Assembly: GCF_014641075.1 (NCBI RefSeq)
Contig: NZ_BMHP01000002.1
Coordinates: forward strand, 496,001-560,000
DNA from: Paenibacillus nasutitermitis
GTDB lineage: Bacteria > Bacillota > Bacilli > Paenibacillales > Paenibacillaceae
DNA length: 64,000 nucleotides
Reading direction: 5' to 3'
Positions 25,705 through 33,996 of the stretch are shown piece after piece. A program made the position numbers and the translations under genes. The notes under the pieces were generated by a model. That model searched no databases and had not been told where the DNA came from. It worked only from the letters and a program-made list of their open reading frames with translations. How positions within the stretch are numbered: position 1 is the first letter of the stretch; every line of letters begins with the position of its first letter.

Positions 25705-27123
25705 TCAACGAGAATGTTTGATTGCGCTATCGAACCTCTCCCGCTGCGGATTCTCGTACCACTCATCCCAGGTCATCGATGCCGACCTCAGAATCTGCTC
25801 GATTCTTTTCCGGAAAGGCAGTCCGGCTTCCTGAAGTTGACGCGTCATGGGATCCGCTCTTCCCGCCAGTTTGCGTTCAACCCATTCATTCAGCTGGACT
25901 TCAAAGCTCTCCGCAAGCTCCGGAAGCGCCTCCGCGAGATTAACCGTTTCCTCCGGATCCTCAAGGAGATCATACAGCTCTCTTGGCGGACGTGTGAAAG
26001 GTCCGGAATCGTAGGTTCGGATAAACTTGTAGCGCTGCGTCCGAATCGCTCTTGCCGCCTGCCATGCGCATTCGCTCAAGAGCAGCGTATCATTGGTGCC
26101 ATCCGCATCTCCGGTTATCGACGGCCATAAGCTGATCCCGTCCAGACCTGAGGGAAAAACAAGCTTGGATGGATCAATGCCTGCGATCCCTTCCTTGCAC
26201 GCAGCCTCCAGAACGGTGGGCAGCAAATCGACCTGTTGCACGAGGCCGGAAACTCGTCGGCCAGCGGGAATTCTTCCTGGCCAGCGTATAATCATGGGAA
26301 CATGTACCGTAGGCTCATATAAGCCGCAGTGATCCCAGTAAATGTCATGCTCAGTCAGACTTTCCCCATGATCGCCAAACAGGATGATCATGGTTTCCTC
26401 TTGGATTCCCAGTTTTTCCAGATGATCGTCCAGTTCCTTCAACCGGTCATCGAGATAACGGATTTCCGCATCATATAAAGCATCATAATAATCGCTGTCT
26501 GTAACCTCGCCGACCAGATCATAATGATGATGTTTGAAAAAAGGATACGCTGGATGATTATACGCACCTTCCATGCTTTTGTTTCGTGGATCGAAAGGAT
26601 CCTTCCCGGCTTCATAAAACTCCGGCACATAAGAATCGGGTGGCAGATAAGGCGTATGCGCATCCCAATAATGCAGGAACAGAAAGAAATTCTCATCTTG
26701 GTGCTGTTCAATCCAAGGCATCGCCAGTTCATTGACCGTGCGGCCGTCAATCCAGCGGTTGCCGCCGACGCTGTTCATATAATAACGGTAGCCGCGGGCA
26801 AACCATTCCTTGAGCTGATACAGATTATCCACTGCCGATGTGGTAAAGCCGGCTGAACGCAGCATCGATGGCAGCCATTCGGTTGATTTGGGCAAATGCG
26901 TCAGCTCTGATCCGTGAGATACAACACCTGTCGTCAAGCCAATTTTGCCGGTAAAAATCCCGGTGTGCGCGACCTCGGTCGGTATATCCGCCGCAAAAGC
27001 CTTCTCGAACAGGACGCCCTCGCGCGCGATCCGGTCCAAATGCGGACTTGTGGCTTTAGAGTAGCCGTAGCAGCTAAGCCGCGAGGCGCGAAGCGTATCC
27101 AGCGAAATCATAATTATTTTCAT
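25705..27123 (-). CDS. sulfatase-like hydrolase with Thr at the nucleophile position
   Basis: 472 residues of sulfatase fold: ISLDTLRASR at the N-terminus (Asp 9), the HYWDAHTPYLPP segment near residue 150 and ILFGDHGESLTEHD near 250. Where C-x-P-x-R should stand, the sequence reads T49-E-V-A-H53, keeping only the trailing TG of the helix. That excludes formylglycine and suggests a phosphodiesterase, phosphatase or phosphotransferase-like activity (inference). No signal peptide, so cytoplasmic. It lies next to the APS kinase gene. NCBI-style annotation would still call it sulfatase. Confidence 0.85.
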   Translation of the reverse strand: MKIIMISLDTLRASRLSCYGYSKATSPHLDRIAREGVLFEKAFAADIPTEVAHTGIFTGKIGLTTGVVSHGSELTHLPKSTEWLPSMLRSAGFTTSAVDNLYQLKEWFARGYRYYMNSVGGNRWIDGRTVNELAMPWIEQHQDENFFLFLHYWDAHTPYLPPDSYVPEFYEAGKDPFDPRNKSMEGAYNHPAYPFFKHHHYDLVGEVTDSDYYDALYDAEIRYLDDRLKELDDHLEKLGIQEETMIILFGDHGESLTEHDIYWDHCGLYEPTVHVPMIIRWPGRIPAGRRVSGLVQQVDLLPTVLEAACKEGIAGIDPSKLVFPSGLDGISLWPSITGDADGTNDTLLLSECAWQAARAIRTQRYKFIRTYDSGPFTRPPRELYDLLEDPEETVNLAEALPELAESFEVQLNEWVERKLAGRADPMTRQLQEAGLPFRKRIEQILRSASMTWDEWYENPQRERFDSAIKHSR

Positions 27124-27131
27124 CTTCGGTC

Positions 27132-27686
27132 CTAATCCCTCCGAGAAGTTGACTTCTCAAGTGGTGAGACATGGCCGAGCCATGCCAGTATGGTTTCTCC
27201 ATTTTGCTCCAGAGTCGCGGTGGATGTACATAGGGTAATATCCGGATTGCTCGGTTCGTCGTAGGCATCCGTTATGCCAGTAAATTGCGAAATCGCGCCG
27301 CTTCTGGCTTTGGCATACAATCCCTTGACATCCCTCATCTCGCACACATGCAGCGGACATTTCACGTAAATTTCCACATAGCCGGGCAGCTGAGCCTTGG
27401 CATGCTCTCTCATTTCCTTGTAAGGCGTGATGGCGGATACCAGCACATCCACACCGTTGCGCGACAGCAGCTTGGCGAGATAGGTGATCCGTTTAATATT
27501 CTCGAGACGTTCCTCACGGCTGAAGCCAAGTCCCTTGCAAATCGTATCACGAAGCTCATCGCCGTCAAGCAGCTCCACCTGTCGTCCCTGCTCCTTCAGC
27601 TTGTGCACCATATAAGTCGCAGTCGTTGTTTTTCCGGCTCCGGATAGACCGGTAAACCATAATACGGAGCCATGCTCCCTTGTCAT
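27132..27686 (-). CDS. cysC: adenylyl-sulfate kinase (APS kinase)
   Basis: 184 residues, the usual length. P-loop GLSGAGKT at 13-20, DGDELRD (about 42-48), GFSREERLENIKR, a TPYKE motif in place of SPYR, and KGLYAKARSGAISQFTGI. It converts APS plus ATP to PAPS. No ATP sulfurylase, PAPS reductase or sulfotransferase gene is nearby, so its role in a sulfatase locus is unclear; it could recycle released sulfate or phosphorylate another substrate. The ATG at 27686 has GGAGGG eight bases upstream. An ATG at 27704 lacks a good site. Confidence 0.88.
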   Translation of the reverse strand: MTREHGSVLWFTGLSGAGKTTTATYMVHKLKEQGRQVELLDGDELRDTICKGLGFSREERLENIKRITYLAKLLSRNGVDVLVSAITPYKEMREHAKAQLPGYVEIYVKCPLHVCEMRDVKGLYAKARSGAISQFTGITDAYDEPSNPDITLCTSTATLEQNGETILAWLGHVSPLEKSTSRRD

Positions 27687-27712
27687 GTTCAATTCCCTCC
27701 ACATGTCCTGTA

Positions 27713-28717
27713 CTATATCTTTGCCGCAACCTCTACAGGAGTTCCGCCCAGCTGGTGTGAACGAATAGCAGCTTCAATCACTTCCTGCGCAGCGAGCGCA
27801 TCCGCCCCGGAAGCTGTCATCTCTTCCGGCTTAACGTCTGACTGAATTTCCTCGATGAAGCGGTTAATGCGATGCTCAAAGGTATCATCAAAGCCTTTCA
27901 TTCCGCCGAACAAGGAGTTGCGGACAACCGTCAGCTCATCGGAATGATGCGGATAATACGTCATGCTTTCATATACGTTGTCGATCACGATCCGGCCCTG
28001 ATGTCCGGCCACCTCGCAGAACTCAATAGGGTGACGCATGGACATATCGTAGCTCCCCGTCAAATGGCCAACCGCCCCGCTTTCGAATTCCATATTAATC
28101 GAGACAGTGGACCAGGAAGTGCGTCCCGGTGCTTTGGTCATAAAAGCCTGCACCCGTTTGATATCCCCGGCAAAATACCGCATGACATCAATGGAATGCG
28201 GGTGGAGGGCCCTCATATGCAGCCATTCCGTATCCTCCTGCGGATTTTGAATCGTCAGTCTCATATTCAGAAACAGCAAAGAGCCCAGCTTCCCTTCCTC
28301 AACCAGTGCCTTGGCCTTGTATGCCGCTGGAGTGAAACGGTGATTGAGATTGCAGGCAAGGCGTACCCCTTTCTCTCTTGCAAAAGACACCATTTTCCGC
28401 GCTTCTTCGATGTTGTTGGATAACGGTTTTTCCACGAAAACATTCTTGCCTGCTTCGATGGCGATCATGGCCGGTTCAAAGTGATGACTGCCTTTCTCCA
28501 CGCCCGCCGTTGCAACAATTACGGTATCAATCGTTTCCTGGCTGAGCAGCTTCCGCAAATCGGTGTAGTGAGGAACTCCATGCTCGCGTCCCGCAGCCTC
28601 TGCCCGCTCCGGCATCAAATCGCAGACGGCCGCAAGCTCGGTGCCTGGATGATTCCGGTAAGCGCGGCAGTGAATTTTCCCGATATTGTTGACGCCTACA
28701 ACAGCAACTCTGATCAT
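27713..28717 (-). CDS. Gfo/Idh/MocA-family oxidoreductase 1
   Basis: 334 residues. N-terminal Rossmann fold (VAVVGVNNIGKIH) binds NAD(P). The catalytic Lys is in FVEKPLSNN near residue 98. A C-terminal alpha/beta sheet domain of family type follows (HSIDVMRYFAGDI). Such enzymes oxidise sugar or inositol hydroxyls. It starts 27 bases upstream of the APS kinase gene with GGAAGGGA as ribosome binding site. Three paralogues stand in this locus, implying a multistep oxidation/epimerisation route. Confidence 0.9.
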   Translation of the reverse strand: MIRVAVVGVNNIGKIHCRAYRNHPGTELAAVCDLMPERAEAAGREHGVPHYTDLRKLLSQETIDTVIVATAGVEKGSHHFEPAMIAIEAGKNVFVEKPLSNNIEEARKMVSFAREKGVRLACNLNHRFTPAAYKAKALVEEGKLGSLLFLNMRLTIQNPQEDTEWLHMRALHPHSIDVMRYFAGDIKRVQAFMTKAPGRTSWSTVSINMEFESGAVGHLTGSYDMSMRHPIEFCEVAGHQGRIVIDNVYESMTYYPHHSDELTVVRNSLFGGMKGFDDTFEHRINRFIEEIQSDVKPEEMTASGADALAAQEVIEAAIRSHQLGGTPVEVAAKI

Positions 28718-28827
28718 AGCAGTCCCTTCCTTCCAAACTTGCTTGCTGAAAAAATCATCGGTCTTGATGGCGAACAGACTAATTGCTTCATTTGCCCGCG
28801 CGAGCCTTTGAGTGAAAATCCGGGATG

Positions 28828-28880
28828 TCTTCGGTGCTGGATCTTCTAACCCTATAAAGGAGAAAATTCTGCACCGAAGA
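28828..28880. repeat. inverted repeat in the gap before the second sulfatase-like gene
   Basis: Perfect 10-bp arms TCTTCGGTGC (28828-28837) and GCACCGAAGA (28871-28880) with a 33-base loop. The 272-base gap 28718-28989 holds no gene. The arms could form an mRNA structure or a regulator site for the downstream oxidoreductase gene. Confidence 0.45.
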
Positions 28881-28989
28881 TAATTCTTTTCAGTTGACTG
28901 CTAGTGGATGATCCCGGTGTCCTTGTTTTGAAAAAAGCTTGTGCTCCTAGAAACGGTTAACGTCAGCTCCGCCGGAATTCATCGTATAT

Positions 28990-30477
28990 TTATGCCTTTT
29001 GCTTGTCCTTGGCTTCTTCTTTATCTGAAGAATCCTCTTTTGCTTTCTTTTCCTTTTTGGATTTCCCTTTACCTTTTTTGCTTTTAGCCGTTTCTTCCTC
29101 TTCTTTCTCCTGAAGTGAACGGGCATTCACGATATTACCGATGTAAAGCGAATCATAAGCCTCCTGGGAGGACTTGAACGTCTTGCCCTGTCCATGCCAG
29201 TTCAGGTTGGTATAAATCGGATTGGTCCGGTTTACTTCCTTCTCGCGTTTGGCAATATAATCATGCATCCGTTTCTGCAGAAAAGCAACGACTTCAGGCT
29301 CGCGTTCGGCCACGTTCTCATTCTCCTGCGGGTCCTGTATGAGGTTGTACAGCTCTACTTCGGGTTTGAAATGGAAGTCCGGCTCCAGCGCGCAAATCAG
29401 CTTCCACTCGGGAGTACGCCATCCATGCTTGCGCATCCAGGTACACTCGGTAATGTAAAATTCACTGACGCGTTTGGCATCTTCGCCCTGGATCAACCCC
29501 GTGAGACTTTGTCCATAGAACGTTGAATCCGTCTTGATCTCAAGCAGATCCAGTACCGTCGGCATAATATCGGAGATCAGGCTCACATTTGAAACCCTTT
29601 TGCCGGCCGGCACCCGTCCAGGAAATTTAATAATCAGCGGAACAACCAGCGTACAGTCATACAGTCCGTGATGATCGAAATAACAATCATGCTCATATAG
29701 TGTTTCCCCATGATCGGATGTAATGACAATCAGGGTTTCTTCCTCGATTCCCAGCGCTTCGAGCTTGGTGAACAAGGTTTGAATAGCCGCATCCATATAA
29801 GCAATGGCGCCGTCGTATTGTGCTCCCACATACTGCTCGTCGGTAACGCCTTCGGGAATCCAGGATTTCAGGAAATTAGCAAATGGCTTGAAGTCATAGA
29901 CCGGCTCCATGGAACGGTTGTTTGCGTCCTTCTCGTCATTTCCGTAGAACATGCGCTCAAACGGAACCGGCGGCAAATAAGGCGAATGCGGGTCCATATG
30001 TCTGAGAAAGAGCAGGAACGGTTTGTCATCTGCAGCAAGACGCTCCAGCTCCGGTACGGCCACTTTATTGAGATTTTCCGCTTTAGGCGTACGTCCGCTC
30101 TCGTCGGGGACCCAGGATTCATAGTCGAGATAATTTTGAAAACCGCGTGATGACGGATTGCCGGTGAAGCCGATGCAGGTTGTATTGTAGCCGTTCTCGC
30201 CGAGCGTCTCGGCCAGCGTTTTCACATGTCCACCGAGCGGCCCTTCATGACGAAGCGCGACAACATCGGTTCCGAACACGTCCATGCCCGTAAGCATGGA
30301 AGCATAAGCCGGAGTCGTCGGGATGCTCGGGCTGAAATGCTGCTCGAACAATGCGCCATCAGCCGCAACACGGTCAAGAAAAGGCGTTGTCAGGCGCGGG
30401 TAGCCGTATGAGCTCATATGGTCGCGCCGCAGACTATCGATACCGAAAATAACCACATTCGGTTTTTTTGCTGTCAT
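28990..30477 (-). CDS. sulfatase-like hydrolase with Thr nucleophile and Lys/Glu-rich tail
   Basis: 495 residues from the ATG at 30477, which has AGGAGGG nine bases upstream. Metal-site motifs are FGIDSLRRDH (Asp 14) and VITSDHGETLYEHD. At the catalytic helix T54-T-P56-A-Y58 replaces C-x-P-x-R: Pro is kept, Cys and Arg are not. The last 40 residues are almost only Lys, Glu, Asp, Ser and Ala, an unusual charged tail absent from the other two homologues. No signal peptide. It probably hydrolyses a phosphoester or related link rather than a sulfate ester (inference). Confidence 0.85.
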   Translation of the reverse strand: MTAKKPNVVIFGIDSLRRDHMSSYGYPRLTTPFLDRVAADGALFEQHFSPSIPTTPAYASMLTGMDVFGTDVVALRHEGPLGGHVKTLAETLGENGYNTTCIGFTGNPSSRGFQNYLDYESWVPDESGRTPKAENLNKVAVPELERLAADDKPFLLFLRHMDPHSPYLPPVPFERMFYGNDEKDANNRSMEPVYDFKPFANFLKSWIPEGVTDEQYVGAQYDGAIAYMDAAIQTLFTKLEALGIEEETLIVITSDHGETLYEHDCYFDHHGLYDCTLVVPLIIKFPGRVPAGKRVSNVSLISDIMPTVLDLLEIKTDSTFYGQSLTGLIQGEDAKRVSEFYITECTWMRKHGWRTPEWKLICALEPDFHFKPEVELYNLIQDPQENENVAEREPEVVAFLQKRMHDYIAKREKEVNRTNPIYTNLNWHGQGKTFKSSQEAYDSLYIGNIVNARSLQEKEEEETAKSKKGKGKSKKEKKAKEDSSDKEEAKDKQKA

Positions 30478-30497
30478 TGAATGAAACCCTCCTAAAA

Positions 30498-30716
30498 GTT
30501 TTTGCGGGGCTCTGCCTGATAAGCCGGGGGTCCCGGCTTCATCAAGCAAAAGCTCGCTTCGTAAGCATAATCCAAGTTTTTGCGGGGCTCTGCCCGATAA
30601 GCCGGATTCCTGGCTTCATCAAGCAAAAACTCGCTTCGTAAGCATAATCCATGTTTTTGCGGGGCTCTGCCCGATAAGCCGGGGGTCCCGGCTTCATCAA
30701 GCAAAAGCTCGCTATT
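30498..30716. repeat. tandem repeat, 77-78 bp unit, about 2.8 copies
   Basis: Units begin at 30498, 30576 and 30653 with GTTTTTGCGGGGCTCTGCC; the third is cut short near 30716. Each contains a GC-rich GCCGG...CCGGC-type hairpin and an ATCAAGCAAAA block. The copies differ at only a few positions. They directly precede the sulfatase-like gene, in the gap after the TIM-barrel gene. On the minus strand the array can be read through as a short peptide, but that frame has no ribosome binding site. Confidence 0.85.
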
Positions 30717-30763
30717 TATGCGATATTTGGTGCGCAGTGCGCCTTTATTACAAAATGGTTGAA

Positions 30764-31567
30764 TCAGCGTCCGCCCAGCTTCTTCAGGCAGGCGTTCAAA
30801 TAGCCGTAGGACTCGGCAGCTACAATCGATACCTGATCGATCGTATGGTCTGGACCTGCGCCAATGACTTCCAGCACGACTGGACCGTCGTACCCGCCGT
30901 CAACCATCGCCTTGCAGTAGCCGAACAAATCGATGTCCCCGCGTCCGCAGGCCTGAAGCTCAATCGGTCCAGGTCCTTGCTCGCGGCCTTTGCAATCGCG
31001 TATGTGTACATGCTTCACCCGGCCGAGCACGGCAGGGAGCGCCTCTTCGGCATTTTCACCGGAGCGGTGGATATGGCTCGGGTCCATATCGATGCCAAAT
31101 GCCGATGAAGAGATTGCATCCATAGCAGCAAGCGTTGTCGGCGTATTGTCGATGGCGTTGCCGACATGGGCCTTCACGCACAAGGTAACGCCGTAAGAAG
31201 CGGCTTTCTCCGAAAGCTGAGTCAGCTTCTCGATGGAGACGGCCAAATCCTCCTTGCTGCCGGTCTTGCCGCCAGGTCCGACATTGATGATCGGAATTCC
31301 TATCGCCGCACCGGCTTCGAAGGCCAGTGTCAATCTCTCCTCGTCCAAGGAAGCGACCTCCATGGACAGGAACTTCAGTCCGTTTTCTTTCACGATGGCT
31401 TGAAGCTCATCCTTCTGCTCCTGCCAGCGGCTGAGGTCCAGATGCTCGCACATGCCCTGGATAGCCGATATTTCAACGCCGTCATAGCCGCAGCGCGCAA
31501 TTGCGGCAGCTGCCTCAGCGAAGCTGAACGATTTGAAGAGAACTGAGTTTACACCTAATTTAATCAT
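30764..31567 (-). CDS. sugar phosphate isomerase/epimerase, TIM barrel
   Basis: 267 residues of the xylose-isomerase-like AP endonuclease family 2 fold. Divalent-metal ligands are visible in LSMEVASLD, FGIDMDPSHIH, VKHVHIRD and VVLEVIG. Relatives include inosose isomerase IolI, tagatose/psicose epimerases and hydroxypyruvate isomerases, often encoded beside Gfo/Idh/MocA dehydrogenases as here. It probably isomerises a keto-sugar or keto-inositol made by the flanking dehydrogenases (inference). Cytoplasmic. Confidence 0.88.
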   Translation of the reverse strand: MIKLGVNSVLFKSFSFAEAAAAIARCGYDGVEISAIQGMCEHLDLSRWQEQKDELQAIVKENGLKFLSMEVASLDEERLTLAFEAGAAIGIPIINVGPGGKTGSKEDLAVSIEKLTQLSEKAASYGVTLCVKAHVGNAIDNTPTTLAAMDAISSSAFGIDMDPSHIHRSGENAEEALPAVLGRVKHVHIRDCKGREQGPGPIELQACGRGDIDLFGYCKAMVDGGYDGPVVLEVIGAGPDHTIDQVSIVAAESYGYLNACLKKLGGR

Positions 31568-31612
31568 AACTTGTTAAACACTCCTTCAGTAATATATGGA
31601 TGATGGGCAATT

Positions 31613-32719
31613 CTATTTCATGAACAACGGATCTCCGTGAAGCGGCGGCAGCGGATGAGGACGAACAACCTCTCCCCCACGCTCATAGGATTCAATAACG
31701 GCAAACGTGTATTCCAGAACGGCAAGCGCGTCTCTTCCGTTGGCGCGAAGCTCTTCAAACGGTACGCGGTTGGACACATCCTCCAGGAAGGCATGCAGCC
31801 GGTTATTGAACGTGCGGTTGAAATCGTTCGTGCCGTAGTCGGTCACGATAGCTTCAGGCTGAATGCTGATGGCAGGAATGCCCTTCTCTGCTTTCCAGTA
31901 AGAAAGCTTCTCGACACAGTTCTCGATGCAGAACGTGCCGCGCGATCCTGCCACTTCCAGACTCCACCAGCCGCCAAGACCGTATACGGCATCGCCCCGC
32001 TGACTGAGCAAATAACCGACGCCGCCGTTAGCGAATTTCATATGAATGCTATTGATCGACACCATAACGTCTCCCGCGCTGCGGCGGAAGCCCGGACGGT
32101 CGGAGAAGGTCTGAATATGGGTGATATCTCCGCAGAAATGGCGCATGACACTGAGCGGATGGGTCAGGAACGCTTTCATATGGAAATAAGGATGATCCTT
32201 GATCTTCGGCGATCCAGCAGGCGCGTAATTCAGATCGCCACCGTTGAAGCCCATTTTGGCCATACAATAGACCAATTCGCCGATATCGCCGCTATCCATA
32301 TATTCTTTGGCTTTCTCAGCCGGGGGCGTGAAATAGTGGTTCAGGTTGCAGCCTAGATATACCTTCTGCTTCTCGGCGAATGCAACCAGCTCCCTGCCTT
32401 CGCGGATATCGTGGCAAAGCGGTTTCTCCACAAGCACATGCTTGCCGTAGCCGACCGCTTCCATTGCCGGCTCGAAATGCCAGCTTCCGTTGTCGATGCC
32501 GCCTGTTGTAATATCGATCACTTCGATATCCGGCTCATTCTCTACCATATCCTTCAGACTGTAATAAGCCTTTACACCGTATTTCTCGGCAGCAGCGTCC
32601 GCCCGCTCCTTCACCACATCGCACACTGCGACCAGATCGGCCAGGTCATCCTCTCCATAACATGCGGCGTGATTGTTGCCAATACCGTTCATTCCTACAA
32701 TCCCAATTTTTACAGCCAT
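31613..32719 (-). CDS. Gfo/Idh/MocA-family oxidoreductase 2
   Basis: 368 residues. Rossmann start IGIVGMNGIGNNH, catalytic Lys in VLVEKPLCHD near residue 99, and HPLSVMRHFCGDI in the C-terminal domain. It is of the same subtype as the paralogue at 27713-28717 (both have GIGNNH/NIGKIH loops and the TDYGTNDF/DDTFEHRIN-type C-terminal segments). AGGAGG precedes the ATG. It lies between the TIM-barrel gene and the third dehydrogenase in one direction. Confidence 0.9.
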   Translation of the reverse strand: MAVKIGIVGMNGIGNNHAACYGEDDLADLVAVCDVVKERADAAAEKYGVKAYYSLKDMVENEPDIEVIDITTGGIDNGSWHFEPAMEAVGYGKHVLVEKPLCHDIREGRELVAFAEKQKVYLGCNLNHYFTPPAEKAKEYMDSGDIGELVYCMAKMGFNGGDLNYAPAGSPKIKDHPYFHMKAFLTHPLSVMRHFCGDITHIQTFSDRPGFRRSAGDVMVSINSIHMKFANGGVGYLLSQRGDAVYGLGGWWSLEVAGSRGTFCIENCVEKLSYWKAEKGIPAISIQPEAIVTDYGTNDFNRTFNNRLHAFLEDVSNRVPFEELRANGRDALAVLEYTFAVIESYERGGEVVRPHPLPPLHGDPLFMK

Positions 32720-32783
32720 TATTTAATTGCCTCCTATAAATTCATTATTGATTCCAGAATCCGGTATTCATCAGCTCGAAGTT

Positions 32784-33872
32784 CTACACATCCTGTATGG
32801 CCGAATCGTCCAATGCTACACGCCGGCCTTCCCGTGAGGACACGTAAGTTGCGAGAACCATCCGCAAGGAGGTGATCCCCTCCTCGGCTGTTGCAAGCGG
32901 AGCCCGCTCGCCCCGGATAAATTCAGCCAAAGGCTGGGCCAGCCCGCGGATCCGGTACCCGTGATTGTCAGGGGACGGAATATCGCTTTCGATCCAAATG
33001 CCCGCTTCGGCGCTGTAGCGTTTCAAACCTGCGGCACTACCTGCTTTGGTCACATTGCAACTGGTCGCATCGCCGTAGTTTTGAATAATAGTGCCTTTCT
33101 CGCAAATAATCTCCGTCGTATTTTCCGCCGCTGTACAGGTAAACGAACAGCTGACCTCGGCAATCGGGCCGCCGGGATAACGAAAAATAGCAATCCCGTT
33201 GTCATTGGGTATACGCGGATTATATAAAGACTCCATCTCAGCGGTGACCGTCTCAGGAGTTCCCAGCAGCCAATGGATAAAATCGATCGGATGCGACGAA
33301 TCGTCCGCCCAAATGTCGCGGTTATGGGCAGGATCGACATGCCAGCTGTTGGCGAAATCCGCATTCAGCCCCATTGGAAGCCCATGCCGGCGGCGGACCA
33401 TAAACACTCGGCCAAGCTCCCCGCTGTGAAGCCACTGCTTCATCAGCAGATTTTGCGGATCGACCCGCATTTGCCAAGCCAGCGTGAAAGGCACTGCGTA
33501 CCTGGCCACCGCATCCGCGATGCGCTGTGCTTCTTCCATAGTCAGCGCAATCGGCTTCTGCAGCACGATCGCCTTACCGGCCGCTGCCGCGAGCTCCGCG
33601 AGTTCGGCATGCTTCGAGGTTTCCGAAGCGATCACCACCGCCTGAATATCGTCCCGTTTTAATAGATCATCCACATTCGTATCAGTATCGATTCCAAATG
33701 CTTCTTTTGCCGTGTCCAGCCTGGCGGAATCATGATCCCAACCCGCCAGGACACGGATTCCGTATTCTTCCTTTTTCCATTCCTCGCAGTAAGCATTGAC
33801 ATGCCCGTGAGCAAATCCGAGAATCCCTACACCAATCGGTTTGATCCTGCATCGCCTCCTTGAATCAATCAT
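32784..33872 (-). CDS. Gfo/Idh/MocA-family oxidoreductase 3
   Basis: 362 residues as drawn from the ATG at 33872. The dinucleotide loop GVGILGFAHGH and the IVLQKPIAL motif (Lys kept, Glu replaced by Gln) identify the family. The start is uncertain: the ATG at 33872 has no ribosome binding site, whereas a strong AAGGAGG lies inside the frame, nine bases before an ATC at 33845. Starting there would give IKPIGVGILG, the length usual for the family. A cre-like sequence lies just upstream of the ATG. It follows the MalG-type permease gene. Confidence 0.88.
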   Translation of the reverse strand: MIDSRRRCRIKPIGVGILGFAHGHVNAYCEEWKKEEYGIRVLAGWDHDSARLDTAKEAFGIDTDTNVDDLLKRDDIQAVVIASETSKHAELAELAAAAGKAIVLQKPIALTMEEAQRIADAVARYAVPFTLAWQMRVDPQNLLMKQWLHSGELGRVFMVRRRHGLPMGLNADFANSWHVDPAHNRDIWADDSSHPIDFIHWLLGTPETVTAEMESLYNPRIPNDNGIAIFRYPGGPIAEVSCSFTCTAAENTTEIICEKGTIIQNYGDATSCNVTKAGSAAGLKRYSAEAGIWIESDIPSPDNHGYRIRGLAQPLAEFIRGERAPLATAEEGITSLRMVLATYVSSREGRRVALDDSAIQDV

Positions 33873-33877
33873 GGATG

Positions 33878-33891
33878 TGAAAACGGTTTCT
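33878..33891. promoter_or_regulatory. cre-like (CcpA) site
   Basis: TGAAAACGGTTTCT fits the relaxed catabolite-responsive-element pattern TGNAANCGNWNNCW. It lies between the permease and the third dehydrogenase, six bases from the ATG at 33872, where a bound repressor would act as a roadblock inside the operon. Confidence 0.4.
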
Positions 33892-33996
33892 AGTACTCAT
33901 ATTAATCAACCTTTCATCAAAAATCTTGGCTGATCGGGACAATAGCTACTGCGATCGGGACCATTTGAAGGATTCAGAGCTGTTTTCCATGATGAT

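Noticed and set aside
30492..30704. 70-codon minus-strand frame spanning the tandem repeat
   Set aside because: It is only the repeat read as peptide; no ribosome binding site, and its length follows from a repeat unit whose frames stay open.
30498..30716. Considered as a CRISPR array
   Set aside because: Units are contiguous 77-78 bp copies without unique spacers, and no cas genes lie in the window.
31637..32356. Plus-strand open frame of 239 codons
   Set aside because: Mirror of the Gfo/Idh/MocA gene on the minus strand, without motifs.
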